The notes below the pieces were generated by a model, which ran no database searches, had not been told where the DNA came from, and saw nothing but the letters and a program-made list of their open reading frames with translations. A stretch of 64,000 nt of DNA from Seleniivibrio woodruffii (GTDB lineage: Bacteria; Chrysiogenota; Deferribacteres; Deferribacterales; Geovibrionaceae): assembly GCF_004339245.1 (NCBI RefSeq), contig NZ_SMGG01000004.1:620001-684000 (forward strand). The letters are read 5' to 3'. Below, piece by piece: positions 45,172 to 54,463 of the stretch (its first letter is position 1; every line of letters starts with the position of its first letter). A program made the translations under genes and the position numbers.

Positions 45172-45726
45172 ATGAACCAGTCTATTGACGCTATCTCTTA
45201 CAATCTCAAGAATATCAGGGAAAGCCGTGGGCTTAGCCTGGAGCAGCTTGCAGAACTTACCGGAGTCAGCAAAAGCATGCTGCGGCAAATAGAAATGGGC
45301 AAATCCAGTCCAACCATTACTACCATGTGGAAAGTGGCGAACGGTCTTCGTATTTCATTTACAGCTCTTATGGCAGAGCAGGATACCCATACTGAAGTGC
45401 AATCTTTTAAATTTAATAAGCCTATTCTGGCTGAAAAAGGACATTACAGGATTTATCCCCTCATCCCATTCAGCCCGCAACACTCATTCGAGACATATTA
45501 TTTTGAAATTGACCCAAACACCACTTTCAGCGGGGAACCGCATAATGGGAGTCTATTCGAATATATTTTTGTTACCCAGGGAGTTTTAGAGGTAATTGTG
45601 AAAGATAAATCTCACCAGATCAAAAGCGGTGAGTTTATAAAATTCAGTGCTGACTGTGGTCATATATATAGATGTATAAGTGAAACACCTGTAACAGCTA
45701 TTATGCAGTTGAGTTATATGTCTTAA
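45172..45726 (+). CDS. XRE-family regulator with cupin domain
   Basis: A 184-residue regulator with an XRE helix-turn-helix (LKNIRESRGLSLEQLAELTGVSKSMLRQIE) and a C-terminal cupin (FEYIFVTQGVLEVIVKDKSHQIKSGEFIKFSADCGH). Divergent from the EamA gene, with candidate operators between them. The cupin could bind an amino acid or thiol; that is inference. Confidence 0.9.
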   Translation: MNQSIDAISYNLKNIRESRGLSLEQLAELTGVSKSMLRQIEMGKSSPTITTMWKVANGLRISFTALMAEQDTHTEVQSFKFNKPILAEKGHYRIYPLIPFSPQHSFETYYFEIDPNTTFSGEPHNGSLFEYIFVTQGVLEVIVKDKSHQIKSGEFIKFSADCGHIYRCISETPVTAIMQLSYMS

Positions 45727-45862
45727 CGACCAGTTAGATATTTAAGAACGGTCTTCCTTTTTTTCAAATCTTCCCCGACATCAGGCAATCCTCTTCAACT
45801 TATATTATAATCTACTTAATTAACCATAAAATTTACTTAAAATTCATTCCGAATAATAAATC

Positions 45863-45888
45863 TATAAAATCTATATTTTTAGTTGACA
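45863..45888 (+). promoter_or_regulatory. sbp upstream region: shared 13-mer and -35 element
   Basis: TATAAAATCTATA (45863-45875) is identical to the sequence overlapping the yezD -10. A TTGACA -35 follows at 45883-45888, with an AT-rich -10 near 45906. The gap between sbp and the upstream XRE gene is 217 bases. Confidence 0.45.
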
Positions 45889-45943
45889 TTAAGATTTAAA
45901 AAGATTAAAACTCATTCACCAAATAAACCGGAGGGTTTTTGAT

Positions 45944-46936
45944 ATGAGAAAACTGCTGAAACCTTTTCTGACAATTGCTGTGCTCTTCGCACTGCCTCTC
46001 ACGCTTCTGGCAAAGGACATTACGCTCCTGAATGTTTCCTATGATCCCACCAGAGAGCTCTACGAAGAGTTCAACAAAGCTTTCGCCGTATACTGGAAAG
46101 CAAAGACAGGCGACAACGTCACCATTAAACAGTCCCACGGCGGCTCAGGCAAACAGGCACGCTCGGTTATAGACGGCCTTGAGGTGGACGTTGTTACTCT
46201 GGCTCTGGCATACGACATCGATGCCATCCACGACAACGGCAACCTCCTCCCTGCTGACTGGCAGAAACGTTTTAAATCCAACAGCTCACCCTATACATCA
46301 ACAATCGTTTTCCTCGTAAGAAAGGATAACCCCAAAGGCATCAAAGACTGGAACGACCTTATCAAACCCGGTGTGGCAGTTATCACCCCCAACCCCAAAA
46401 CTTCCGGCGGAGCCAGATGGAATTATCTTGCCGCATGGGCATACGCTCTGGAACACAAGCAGAATCCTCAGGAATTTGTGAAAGCTCTGTACAAGAACGT
46501 TCCCGTGCTTGACTCCGGCGCAAGGGGCGCAACAACGACCTTCGTTGAGCGGGGCATAGGCGATGTATTCCTTTCATGGGAGAACGAAGCTTTCCTTGTT
46601 CTTAATGAGCTTGGCAAGGATAAATTCGAAATAGTCGTACCCAGCCTCAGCATTCTCGCTGAACCCCCTGTTGCAGTGGTTGACAAAGTTGTGGACAAAA
46701 GAGGCACAAGAGACGTTGCAACAGCATACCTTAACTACCTCTATACAGTTGATGGCCAGCGTATCGCCGCACAGAACTACTATCGCCCCAGAGACAAGAA
46801 AGCTCTGGATGCATACGGCAAGTTCTTCGTTAAGACCAAACTGGTGACAGTGGACAAAACTTTCGGCGGATGGCGTAAGGCTCAGAAGACCCATTTTGAT
46901 GACGGCGGAACTTTCGACCAGATCTACGGCAAATAA
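45944..46936 (+). CDS. sbp: sulfate/thiosulfate ABC transporter substrate-binding protein
   Basis: A 330-residue periplasmic binding protein: signal peptide of about 23 residues, then [49 protein letters not shown] and [17 protein letters not shown], the sulfate-binding signature. It captures sulfate for CysTWA. It is separated from cysT by 252 bases holding two dispersed repeats, so a second promoter or read-through may serve the permease genes. Confidence 0.96.
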   Translation: MRKLLKPFLTIAVLFALPLTLLAKDITLLNVSYDPTRELYEEFNKAFAVYWKAKTGDNVTIKQSHGGSGKQARSVIDGLEVDVVTLALAYDIDAIHDNGNLLPADWQKRFKSNSSPYTSTIVFLVRKDNPKGIKDWNDLIKPGVAVITPNPKTSGGARWNYLAAWAYALEHKQNPQEFVKALYKNVPVLDSGARGATTTFVERGIGDVFLSWENEAFLVLNELGKDKFEIVVPSLSILAEPPVAVVDKVVDKRGTRDVATAYLNYLYTVDGQRIAAQNYYRPRDKKALDAYGKFFVKTKLVTVDKTFGGWRKAQKTHFDDGGTFDQIYGK

Positions 46937-46955
46937 GCACTGAATATCTCACACT

Positions 46956-47018
46956 GTCATCCTGAGTGCAGCGAAGGATCTCAATCAGAGATTCTTCGGC
47001 AAAAGCCTCAGAATGACG
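46956..47018. repeat. dispersed palindromic repeat, family 1
   Basis: GTCATCCTGAGTGCAGCGAAGGATCTC and AGAGATTCTTC...CTCAGAATGAC arms. Between sbp and cysT. Confidence 0.75.
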
Positions 47019-47053
47019 GGTGACCATATTGATGGTAAAAAATATTGTCCTCT

Positions 47054-47151
47054 CTTAAATCCCCCTTTGGTAATGGGGGATTTAAGGGGATTTACATTAA
47101 GATAATAATGAAAATCCACCCCAACCCTCCTTTATTAAAGGAGGGAGAAAA
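47054..47151. repeat. dispersed repeat, family 2 (two-arm copy)
   Basis: Left arm AAATCCCCCTTT/GGGGGATTTAAGGGGATTTACATT and right arm AAAATCCACCCCAACCC, TCCTTTATTAAAGGAGGG, AGAAAA. Same layout as at 30061-30154; placed between sbp and cysT. Confidence 0.8.
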
Positions 47152-47188
47152 GCAAAAGCCCTTTTTTACTTGAACACAAGGAGGGAAT

Positions 47189-48004
47189 GTGAACAAGTAT
47201 AATGTCATAGGCGGCTTCGGTATATCCATGGGTTACACCCTGCTATACCTCAGCCTGATAGTGATAATACCGCTGTCAACCGTTCTTCTGTCCGCAATGT
47301 CCATGAGCTGGGGCGATTTCCTCGCCACTGTGCTGGACAGGCGGGCACTTCTTTCTTATAAGGTGACCATACTCGCCTCGCTTACGGCGGCGTTTGTAAA
47401 CCTTATCATCGGCTTCATCATGGCATGGGTTCTCACCAGATATGAGTTCTGGGGGAAATCCATAATCAATGCCGCAGTGGATCTTCCTTTCGCACTGCCC
47501 ACAGCGGTTGCGGGGATAACACTAACCGCACTTTACGCAGAAAGCGGATGGATAGGCTCTATTCTGGCCAAGTTCGGGATAAAGGTGATCTTTACCCAGA
47601 CGGGCATAGCTCTGGCGTTGATCTTCATAACCTTTCCTTTCGTTGTGCGGACGGTTCAGCCGGCTCTTGAGGAGCTTGAATCCGAACTGGAGGAGGCGGC
47701 GGCCAGTCTTGGCGCATCCCGAATCCAGACGCTGACAAAAGTTATTTTCCCCATAATAGCCCCGTCGCTTATAACGGGCTTTGCGCTGGCATTCGCCAGA
47801 GGTCTTGGGGAATACGGTTCGGTAATCTTTATCTCCGGCAACATGCCTTTTAAAACCGAGATAACGCCCCTGCTGATAATCACAAAACTTGAGCAGTTCA
47901 ACTATGCGGCGGCAAACGCCCTCGCCCTTATGACCCTTCTGACCGCCTTCACAGTCCTTTTTCTTCTTGGTGTGCTTAAAAAATTCATCAGGAGGGAGCA
48001 GTAA
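47189..48004 (+). CDS. cysT: sulfate ABC transporter permease CysT
   Basis: A 271-residue permease with six membrane segments and the EAA loop ([28 protein letters not shown]). The block [26 protein letters not shown] is typical of CysT. The start is GTG, preceded by AAGGAGGG. It ends on the first base of the cysW start. Confidence 0.95.
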   Translation: MNKYNVIGGFGISMGYTLLYLSLIVIIPLSTVLLSAMSMSWGDFLATVLDRRALLSYKVTILASLTAAFVNLIIGFIMAWVLTRYEFWGKSIINAAVDLPFALPTAVAGITLTALYAESGWIGSILAKFGIKVIFTQTGIALALIFITFPFVVRTVQPALEELESELEEAAASLGASRIQTLTKVIFPIIAPSLITGFALAFARGLGEYGSVIFISGNMPFKTEITPLLIITKLEQFNYAAANALALMTLLTAFTVLFLLGVLKKFIRREQ

Positions 48005-48837
48005 TGGCGAACATCAGAAAAAGAAGCCTCAGCGAACCCCGCTGGGTGCGCTACAGCCTTATCGGCTTTGTCTTCCTGACATTTTTCCTGCTTCTGGCTC
48101 TGCCGCTGGCGGCCATCTTCGTTACGGCGTTTCGTGACGGCACAGAGGTATACCTTAAAGCCATATCCGATCCGGACGCACTCTCCGCAGTGAAACTCAC
48201 ACTGTTTGCAACCTTCTGCGCCGTTGTGCTGAACACTCTGTTCGGTGTCGCCGCCGCTTGGGCTGTTACAAAGTTCCGCTTCAAAGGTAAAAACCTGCTG
48301 ACGGCACTCATTGATCTGCCCTTTTCGGTCTCTCCTGTAATTGCGGGTCTTATCTTCATCCTGCTGTTCGGCACAAGCGGACTTTTCGGGAAGTTTTTAC
48401 AGGCAAACGACATAAGGATAGTATTTGCGGTGCCCGGAATTGTCCTTGCGACAATTTTCGTCACCTTCCCCTTTGTTGCCCGTGAGCTGATCCCGCTGAT
48501 GCAGGAACAGGGAACCGAAGAGGAGGAAGCGGCAAGACTTCTGGGAGCGTCAACGCTGAAAACCTTCCTCAAGATAACCATTCCCAATATAAAGCTGGGT
48601 CTGTTCTACGGAATAGTGCTCTGCTCCGCCAGAGCCATCGGCGAGTTCGGGGCGGTTTCGGTGGTTTCCGGCCACATCAGAGGGATGACCAACACCATGC
48701 CTCTGCACATTGAAATACTCTACAACGAATATAAATTTACGGCGGCGTTCGCTGTTTCAACACTTCTGGCTCTCACAGCCATAATAACTCTGATAGCAAA
48801 ACGCATTCTGGAAAACAGATCAAGGGGGGAAGCATGA
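48004..48837 (+). CDS. cysW: sulfate ABC transporter permease CysW
   Basis: A 277-residue permease partner of CysT. The EAA loop is [25 protein letters not shown] and the CysW block [35 protein letters not shown] is present. Overlaps both neighbours by one to four bases. Confidence 0.95.
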   Translation: MANIRKRSLSEPRWVRYSLIGFVFLTFFLLLALPLAAIFVTAFRDGTEVYLKAISDPDALSAVKLTLFATFCAVVLNTLFGVAAAWAVTKFRFKGKNLLTALIDLPFSVSPVIAGLIFILLFGTSGLFGKFLQANDIRIVFAVPGIVLATIFVTFPFVARELIPLMQEQGTEEEEAARLLGASTLKTFLKITIPNIKLGLFYGIVLCSARAIGEFGAVSVVSGHIRGMTNTMPLHIEILYNEYKFTAAFAVSTLLALTAIITLIAKRILENRSRGEA

Positions 48838-49907
48838 AAATTGAGATAAGGGAGCTGAATAAACACTACAACAGCCTCCATGCGCTGATAGACGTGAATC
48901 TGGATATTGAGAGCGGCGAGCTTATCTCACTTCTCGGCCCTTCAGGTTCCGGCAAAACCACTCTGCTTCGCACAATTGCGGGGCTTGAGAGCTACAGCGG
49001 CGGACAGATAATCTTCGGCGGCGAGGACACGGCAAAACAGCCTCTGGGCAAACGGGGCATAGGCTTTGTGTTTCAGCATTACGCCCTCTTCCGCCACATG
49101 ACCGTATTTGAGAACATTGCGTTCGGACTTACCTGCAAGCCCAAAAAGGAACGCCCGTCAAAAGAGCGCATCAGAGAGAAGGTTCAGGAGCTTCTGAGCC
49201 TTGTTCAACTGGACAATCTGGCGCAGAGGTTCCCTTCGGAGCTTTCAGGCGGACAGAGACAGCGGGTTGCTCTGGCAAGGGCACTGGCTGTTGAGCCGAA
49301 GGTTCTGCTTCTGGATGAGCCGTTCGGTGCACTGGATGCAAAGGTGCGCAAAGACCTGCGCAAATGGCTGAGAAGGCTGCACGATGAGCTTCACATAACT
49401 AGCATATTCGTCACCCACGATCAGGAGGAGGCTCTTGAGGTAGCCGACCGCATCGTAATCATGCACAAAGGGCGCATTGAACAGGCCGGAACCCCCGAAG
49501 AGGTCTACGAAAAACCTGCGAACAGCTTCGTATACAGCTTCCTCGGAAACGTTAACCTGTTCCACACCCGTCTGGTGAACGGAAGCCTTGTTCTGGGCAA
49601 CGCCGCAGAGATAAACGATGATTCCGAGATAAAGGACGCATCTCTCTATGTCCGCCCCCATGACGTGGAGATTCTGGATGCCGACAACAAAGAGGGAATC
49701 CTCGCCAAAGTGGTGTTCATGAGGCTGAAAGGTTCTGTGGCAAACATTGAGCTGCTCTCGGAAGAGGACGGGACATACATCGATGCCGAGGTCACCGCCG
49801 AAACATGGAGAGACCTGAAACTGAAGCTGCACCAGTATGTTAAAGTGCGCTTCAAAAACCAGAAGGTCTACACCAAGGGCGAAGAGGACATCGACTATGT
49901 CATATAA
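48834..49907 (+). CDS. cysA: sulfate ABC transporter ATP-binding protein CysA
   Basis: A 357-residue ATPase. Walker [10 protein letters not shown], signature [15 protein letters not shown] and Walker [20 protein letters not shown] are complete; a C-terminal TOBE-like regulatory domain (residues 240-357) follows. It powers CysTW. Its end overlaps cysH. Confidence 0.96.
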   Translation: MKIEIRELNKHYNSLHALIDVNLDIESGELISLLGPSGSGKTTLLRTIAGLESYSGGQIIFGGEDTAKQPLGKRGIGFVFQHYALFRHMTVFENIAFGLTCKPKKERPSKERIREKVQELLSLVQLDNLAQRFPSELSGGQRQRVALARALAVEPKVLLLDEPFGALDAKVRKDLRKWLRRLHDELHITSIFVTHDQEEALEVADRIVIMHKGRIEQAGTPEEVYEKPANSFVYSFLGNVNLFHTRLVNGSLVLGNAAEINDDSEIKDASLYVRPHDVEILDADNKEGILAKVVFMRLKGSVANIELLSEEDGTYIDAEVTAETWRDLKLKLHQYVKVRFKNQKVYTKGEEDIDYVI

Positions 49908-50595
49908 GGATATTTCAGCCGAATGGAGGGTTGAGGATTCGCTGGCGGCTCTGCGGTTCTTCCTCGGCAGGTTCAAAAAATACACTGTTGCATTCAGTCA
50001 GCAGGCAGAGGACGTTCTTCTGCTCGACCTTGTGAAGCAGATAGACCCGAATCCGGACGTTTTTTCAATTGATACGGGAAAGCTGTTCAAAGAGGCCGCA
50101 GAATACAACAGAAGCATTGAAGAGTTCTACGGAATAAAGATAAACGTCATAAGGCCTGACGAGGGCGAAGTTGAAAGGATGGTGGCCGAACACGGCGAAC
50201 AGCTTTACTACGAAAGCGCCGAACTTCGTAAGCATTGCTGTCATGTACGCAAGGTCAACCCCCTTCAGAAATATCTGAAAGGCTTTCCCCTTTGGCTGAC
50301 GGGTCTGCGGAAACAGCAGTCACCCACCAGAACAGACCTTGAGACAATAGAATATGATGAGGCAACCGGGGTTTATAAGTTAAGCCCTCTTTTGGGATGG
50401 ACTACGAGTCAGATGTTCGATTACATCGAAGCCAAAAAAATTCCGCTGAATCCGCTTTATGAGCAGGGATATCCTAGCATCGGATGCGCCTGCTGCACCA
50501 GACCTGTTCAGCCCGGCGAGGACATCCGCAGGGGCAGATGGTGGTGGGAAGACCCCACGCAGAAGGAATGCGGACTGCACGTTAAACACAAATAG
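49897..50595 (+). CDS. cysH: assimilatory adenylyl-sulfate (APS) reductase, iron-sulfur type
   Basis: A 232-residue CysH. The four [4Fe-4S] cysteines that mark the APS-using class are present: Cys114-Cys115 in HCCHVRKV, and Cys197 and Cys200 in GCACCTRPV. The catalytic cysteine is Cys225 in ECGLHV. PAPS reductases lack the first four. It reduces APS to sulfite, so no APS kinase is needed, and none is fused to CysN here. The ATG at 49897 overlaps the cysA end. Confidence 0.95.
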   Translation: MSYKDISAEWRVEDSLAALRFFLGRFKKYTVAFSQQAEDVLLLDLVKQIDPNPDVFSIDTGKLFKEAAEYNRSIEEFYGIKINVIRPDEGEVERMVAEHGEQLYYESAELRKHCCHVRKVNPLQKYLKGFPLWLTGLRKQQSPTRTDLETIEYDEATGVYKLSPLLGWTTSQMFDYIEAKKIPLNPLYEQGYPSIGCACCTRPVQPGEDIRRGRWWWEDPTQKECGLHVKHK

Positions 50596-50612
50596 AAAAT
50601 CTGAGGTGAAAA

Positions 50613-51494
50613 ATGAATCATTTGGATAAGCTGGAAGCGAACAGCGTACACATCCTGCGGGAGGCATACAGGGAGTTCAAAAGCCTTTCAATGCTCTGGT
50701 CAATAGGCAAAGACAGCACTGTCCTGCTCTGGCTCACCAGAAAGGCGTTCTTCGGACACGTTCCCTTTCCGCTGATACATATAGACACGGCTTATAAGAT
50801 ACCGGAGATGATAAAATACCGGAACGAGCTTTGCCGTGAGTTCCGCATAAACCTTATAGTTGGTCAGAACAAAGCCGCTCTGGAAAACAAAGAGACCTTC
50901 CCCGACGGCAAGGTTGACAGACTGGGCTGCTGTAAGAGACTTAAAACCGATGCGCTTAAATATACCCTCTCCGGCGAATGGGAGAGACAGAGGCTGGATT
51001 TTGACACGGGCGAGCTTGTGCCCGACACATCAAAAGATGCTTTCACAGGGGTGATCGCAGGGGTTCGTGCCGATGAGGAGGGCAGCCGCTCAAAAGAGCG
51101 TGTTTTCTCCGCAAGGGACGAAAAGAGCGAATGGGACACCGCAAGCCAGCCGCCTGAACTCTGGAACCAGTATAAAACCGAGTTTGCACCCGGAACCCAC
51201 GTCCGCATCCACCCTCTTCTGGACTGGACAGAGCTGAATATCTGGGAATACATAGAGCGGGAGAATATCCCCGTGATTCCCATCTACTTCAATAACGGAC
51301 AGGGTAAACGATACCGCTCTTTGGGATGCTGGCCTTGCACCAGCCCGGTGGAGTCGGAGGCTTCAAACGTTCAGGAGATCATAGCCGAGCTTAAAAGCGG
51401 CAAATTCAGAAACATTGCCGAACGCTCCGGACGAGAACAGGACAAAGACGGCGGCGGTACGCTGGAACAACTGAGAAAAGACGGGTATATGTAA
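50613..51494 (+). CDS. cysD: sulfate adenylyltransferase subunit 2
   Basis: A 293-residue PP-loop ATP sulfurylase subunit: [15 protein letters not shown] is the ATP loop, then [16 protein letters not shown] and [10 protein letters not shown]. It makes APS from sulfate and ATP with CysN. The next gene begins one base after its stop. Confidence 0.96.
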   Translation: MNHLDKLEANSVHILREAYREFKSLSMLWSIGKDSTVLLWLTRKAFFGHVPFPLIHIDTAYKIPEMIKYRNELCREFRINLIVGQNKAALENKETFPDGKVDRLGCCKRLKTDALKYTLSGEWERQRLDFDTGELVPDTSKDAFTGVIAGVRADEEGSRSKERVFSARDEKSEWDTASQPPELWNQYKTEFAPGTHVRIHPLLDWTELNIWEYIERENIPVIPIYFNNGQGKRYRSLGCWPCTSPVESEASNVQEIIAELKSGKFRNIAERSGREQDKDGGGTLEQLRKDGYM

Positions 51495-51495
51495 T

Positions 51496-52845
51496 ATGAA
51501 CAGAATGAACATCGTTATAACAGGTCACGTTGACCACGGAAAAAGCACACTCATCGGCCGCCTTCTGGCGGACACCAACAGCCTGCCCGAAGGCAAGCTG
51601 GAAGCGGTTAAAAGCATGTGCGCAAAGAACGCACGCCCCTTCGAATACGCATTTCTGCTGGACGCTCTTGAAGACGAACAGAAACAGGGAATCACAATCG
51701 ATTCCGCCAGAGTCTTTTTTAAGAGCAGCCTGAGGGAATATATAATAATTGATGCTCCCGGTCACATAGAGTTCCTGAAAAACATGCTCACAGGCGCATC
51801 CAGAGCATCGGCGGCGGTTCTGCTTATCGATGCCAAGGAAGGAATAGCCGAAAACTCACGCAGACACGGGCTTCTGCTCTCTCTGCTGGGCATCCGTCAG
51901 GTTGTGGTCGCCGTAAACAAGATGGATCTGGTGAACTACAGCAAAGAGACCTTTGACAATATAGTCAGAGACTACAGCGAATATCTGGCGGGGCTTGGAA
52001 TAACCCCCAAACACTTCATCCCCGTTGCCGCCAGAGAGGGCGACAACCTGAAAAACACCTCCGAACAAATGCCGTGGTACACTGGCGAAACAATCCTTGA
52101 GGCTCTGGACGGTTTTGAAGAGGACAAAGCACTCCACGAAAAACCTTTCGCAATGCCACTGCAGGACGTATACAAATTTACGGCCAATAACGACGACCGC
52201 CGTATCTTTGCGGGCACTGTTGTTTCAGGCTCGGTGAGCGTTGGCGATCAGGTGACTTTCCTCCCCTCAGGCAAGTCCAGCCGGGTGAGCAGTATCGAAT
52301 CGTTCAACACACCGATAAAATATTCCGTCTCCGCAGGCGAGGCCGCAGGGTTCACCCTTGAAACCCAGATATACGTCAAGCCCGGTGAGGTGGCTGTGGT
52401 AGAGGGTCAGTCTGACCTCAAAACATCAAACCTGTTCCGTGCAAACGTTTTCTGGCTTGGCAACAAGCCTTTTGAGACAGGAAAACAGTATAAGCTGAAA
52501 CTGGCGGCTTCAAAATCTCCGGTTGTGATTGAAAAGATCGAAAAGCTCATCGATGCCCAAAGTCTGGACAACAACGACAACCGCACCGACATAAAACGCC
52601 ATGAAGCGGCCACTGTCGTTCTGCGCACGTCAAACTTCCTTGCTTTCGACACTTTCGAGAACAACGAACCACTCGGCAGATTTGTCATAATCGATGAATA
52701 CAACATAGCCGGCGGCGGGATTATCCTTGAATCCATCGCCACCGAAACCCTTACAAAACGAATCTACAGCCAGCAGGAGATAGAGCTTAACGCATACGTC
52801 AGAAAGCACTATCCCCACTGGGAATGCAAAGAAATTTCTAACTGA
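51496..52845 (+). CDS. cysN: sulfate adenylyltransferase subunit 1 (GTPase)
   Basis: A 449-residue EF-Tu-like GTPase: G1 [16 protein letters not shown]3 DAPGHIEF, G4 NKMDL. GTP hydrolysis drives APS formation by CysD. The C-terminal APS kinase domain of some CysNC fusions is absent, consistent with direct APS reduction. Confidence 0.95.
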   Translation: MNRMNIVITGHVDHGKSTLIGRLLADTNSLPEGKLEAVKSMCAKNARPFEYAFLLDALEDEQKQGITIDSARVFFKSSLREYIIIDAPGHIEFLKNMLTGASRASAAVLLIDAKEGIAENSRRHGLLLSLLGIRQVVVAVNKMDLVNYSKETFDNIVRDYSEYLAGLGITPKHFIPVAAREGDNLKNTSEQMPWYTGETILEALDGFEEDKALHEKPFAMPLQDVYKFTANNDDRRIFAGTVVSGSVSVGDQVTFLPSGKSSRVSSIESFNTPIKYSVSAGEAAGFTLETQIYVKPGEVAVVEGQSDLKTSNLFRANVFWLGNKPFETGKQYKLKLAASKSPVVIEKIEKLIDAQSLDNNDNRTDIKRHEAATVVLRTSNFLAFDTFENNEPLGRFVIIDEYNIAGGGIILESIATETLTKRIYSQQEIELNAYVRKHYPHWECKEISN

Positions 52846-52852
52846 GGAGCTT

Positions 52853-54418
52853 ATGGGATATTACAGACTGCCCGAGGGCTACGAAAAAACTGTTGAGGCA
52901 TTCGCCGCCGAACATGTAAGATTTTTAGACGGCGGACTGACTTCAGAGGATTTTAAAAAACTGTGCCCGCCGCTTGGAATATATGAACAGAAAACGGCAG
53001 GAACATACATGCAGAGAGTAAGACTTGCAGGCGGACTGATAACCCCCGACCTGCTGAAATCGCTTCTGGCACTGGCAGAAGAGTATGCGGGAGGTTTTCT
53101 GCATATCACCACCCGCCAAAACGTTCAGTTCCACGGGGTTGCGGAAGAGGATCTCGCTGTTCTTCAGCAGGAACTGGCAAAACTGAACCTGCTGACGAAG
53201 ACCGCAGGGGGAAACTGTGTGCGCAACGTACTCATAGACCCGCTTTCGGGAACGTCGCCGGACGATGTTTTCGATGTCGCCCCATGGGGGCTTGAGCTTT
53301 CCAACAGACTGCCTGAAAATCCCCTTTTTGCCACACTGCCCCGCAAGTTCAAGATAGCTCTGTCGTCCTCCGCTGCCGACCGTGCGCTGGCAAAAATCGC
53401 CGACCTGGGTCTCATCGCAAAGATAAAGGACAGCGTTCACGGATTCTCAGTCTACACTGGGGGCGGACTGGGCGTATCTTCCCGCATCGGGCACGAGATA
53501 TTCGAATTTCTGCCCGCAGAGGACATTCTGATTGCGGCCACAGTGTTCAACAAGGTGTTCGATGAATACGGACGGGATGTGCCCAGAAATCAGTCACGCC
53601 TGCGCTTTCTCATAGAGAGACTGGGTGCGGCTGAGTTTAAAAGGCTTGCGGAGGAAAAATTTGCAGAACTGAAAGACGATTCTTCCCTGAAGATTATTCC
53701 CGCAGAACTTCCAGTGGTCGGTGACGCACCGGATGCGGATGCGGAAATCACCCCGTTTGTAACCCGTCAGAGGCAGAAAAACAGGTTCACTGTAAAAATT
53801 CCCCTCTTTTTCGGGAACATATCTGTGGAAACAGGCGAAAAGATAGCTGACTTCGCCTCAAAATATCCTGAAACAGAGATAAGATTCACTCAGACACAGA
53901 ACATTCTGCTGAAAAACATCCCGGCCTCCGCTTTGAAAGAGGCAAAGGAGCTGGGAGAGAGCATCAGCAACCTTGCGAAGCTGAACAGCTTCATAAGTGA
54001 TGTTAAAACCTGTGCGGGAGCAGATTTCTGCCGCCTGTCCATAACCCGTTCATCAGCTCTTCACAAAGGCATAATAGATGCCGTAAAGGCGGAAGCAGAC
54101 CTTAAGGAAGTCGAAGGGATAAACGTCGGAATTTCCGGATGCCCCAACGGATGCGGACACACCGTAATATCCGACATAGGGTTCAGCGGAAGACTGAGCA
54201 AGGGTAAAGAGGCCTACAAGATATATCTGGGCGGCTCCGCAGATGAGCTGGGCAAAGAGGCCGGAGAGCTTGAGGCAGAAAAGATACCTCAGTTCTTTGT
54301 TGAATTTCTCAGGGAGTTCAAAAACTCAGGATTCACGGATTTCAGGCTGTTTCTGGGAACAGACGGCATTGACAAGGCAAAGGAAATAATAAGGGACTCT
54401 TCGCAAAGCTCCGATTGA
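52853..54418 (+). CDS. siroheme sulfite reductase (ferredoxin-type)
   Basis: A 521-residue nitrite/sulfite reductase family protein with duplicated half-domains. The siroheme-[4Fe-4S] cysteines are in TCAGADFC and SGCPNGCGH near residues 387-429. LHITTRQNVQFHGV and VRNVLIDPLSGTSPDDVFD are substrate-side motifs. Final step of assimilation, sulfite to sulfide, by its position after cysDN; a nitrite reductase role is less likely in this context. Confidence 0.9.
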   Translation: MGYYRLPEGYEKTVEAFAAEHVRFLDGGLTSEDFKKLCPPLGIYEQKTAGTYMQRVRLAGGLITPDLLKSLLALAEEYAGGFLHITTRQNVQFHGVAEEDLAVLQQELAKLNLLTKTAGGNCVRNVLIDPLSGTSPDDVFDVAPWGLELSNRLPENPLFATLPRKFKIALSSSAADRALAKIADLGLIAKIKDSVHGFSVYTGGGLGVSSRIGHEIFEFLPAEDILIAATVFNKVFDEYGRDVPRNQSRLRFLIERLGAAEFKRLAEEKFAELKDDSSLKIIPAELPVVGDAPDADAEITPFVTRQRQKNRFTVKIPLFFGNISVETGEKIADFASKYPETEIRFTQTQNILLKNIPASALKEAKELGESISNLAKLNSFISDVKTCAGADFCRLSITRSSALHKGIIDAVKAEADLKEVEGINVGISGCPNGCGHTVISDIGFSGRLSKGKEAYKIYLGGSADELGKEAGELEAEKIPQFFVEFLREFKNSGFTDFRLFLGTDGIDKAKEIIRDSSQSSD

Positions 54419-54431
54419 CCGCATAATCAAC

Positions 54432-54455
54432 AAGCCCCGCCCGAAAGCGGGGCTT
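54432..54455. terminator. terminator between sulfite reductase and the lipase gene
   Basis: AAGCCCCGC/GCGGGGCTT stem with a six-base loop, placed between two converging genes and usable by both. Confidence 0.75.
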
Positions 54456-54463
54456 AAATATAT

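Noticed and set aside
45727-45943. A riboswitch in the sbp leader
   Set aside because: The leader is AT-rich with no strong paired elements or terminator, and no SAM- or cobalamin-type motif is visible.
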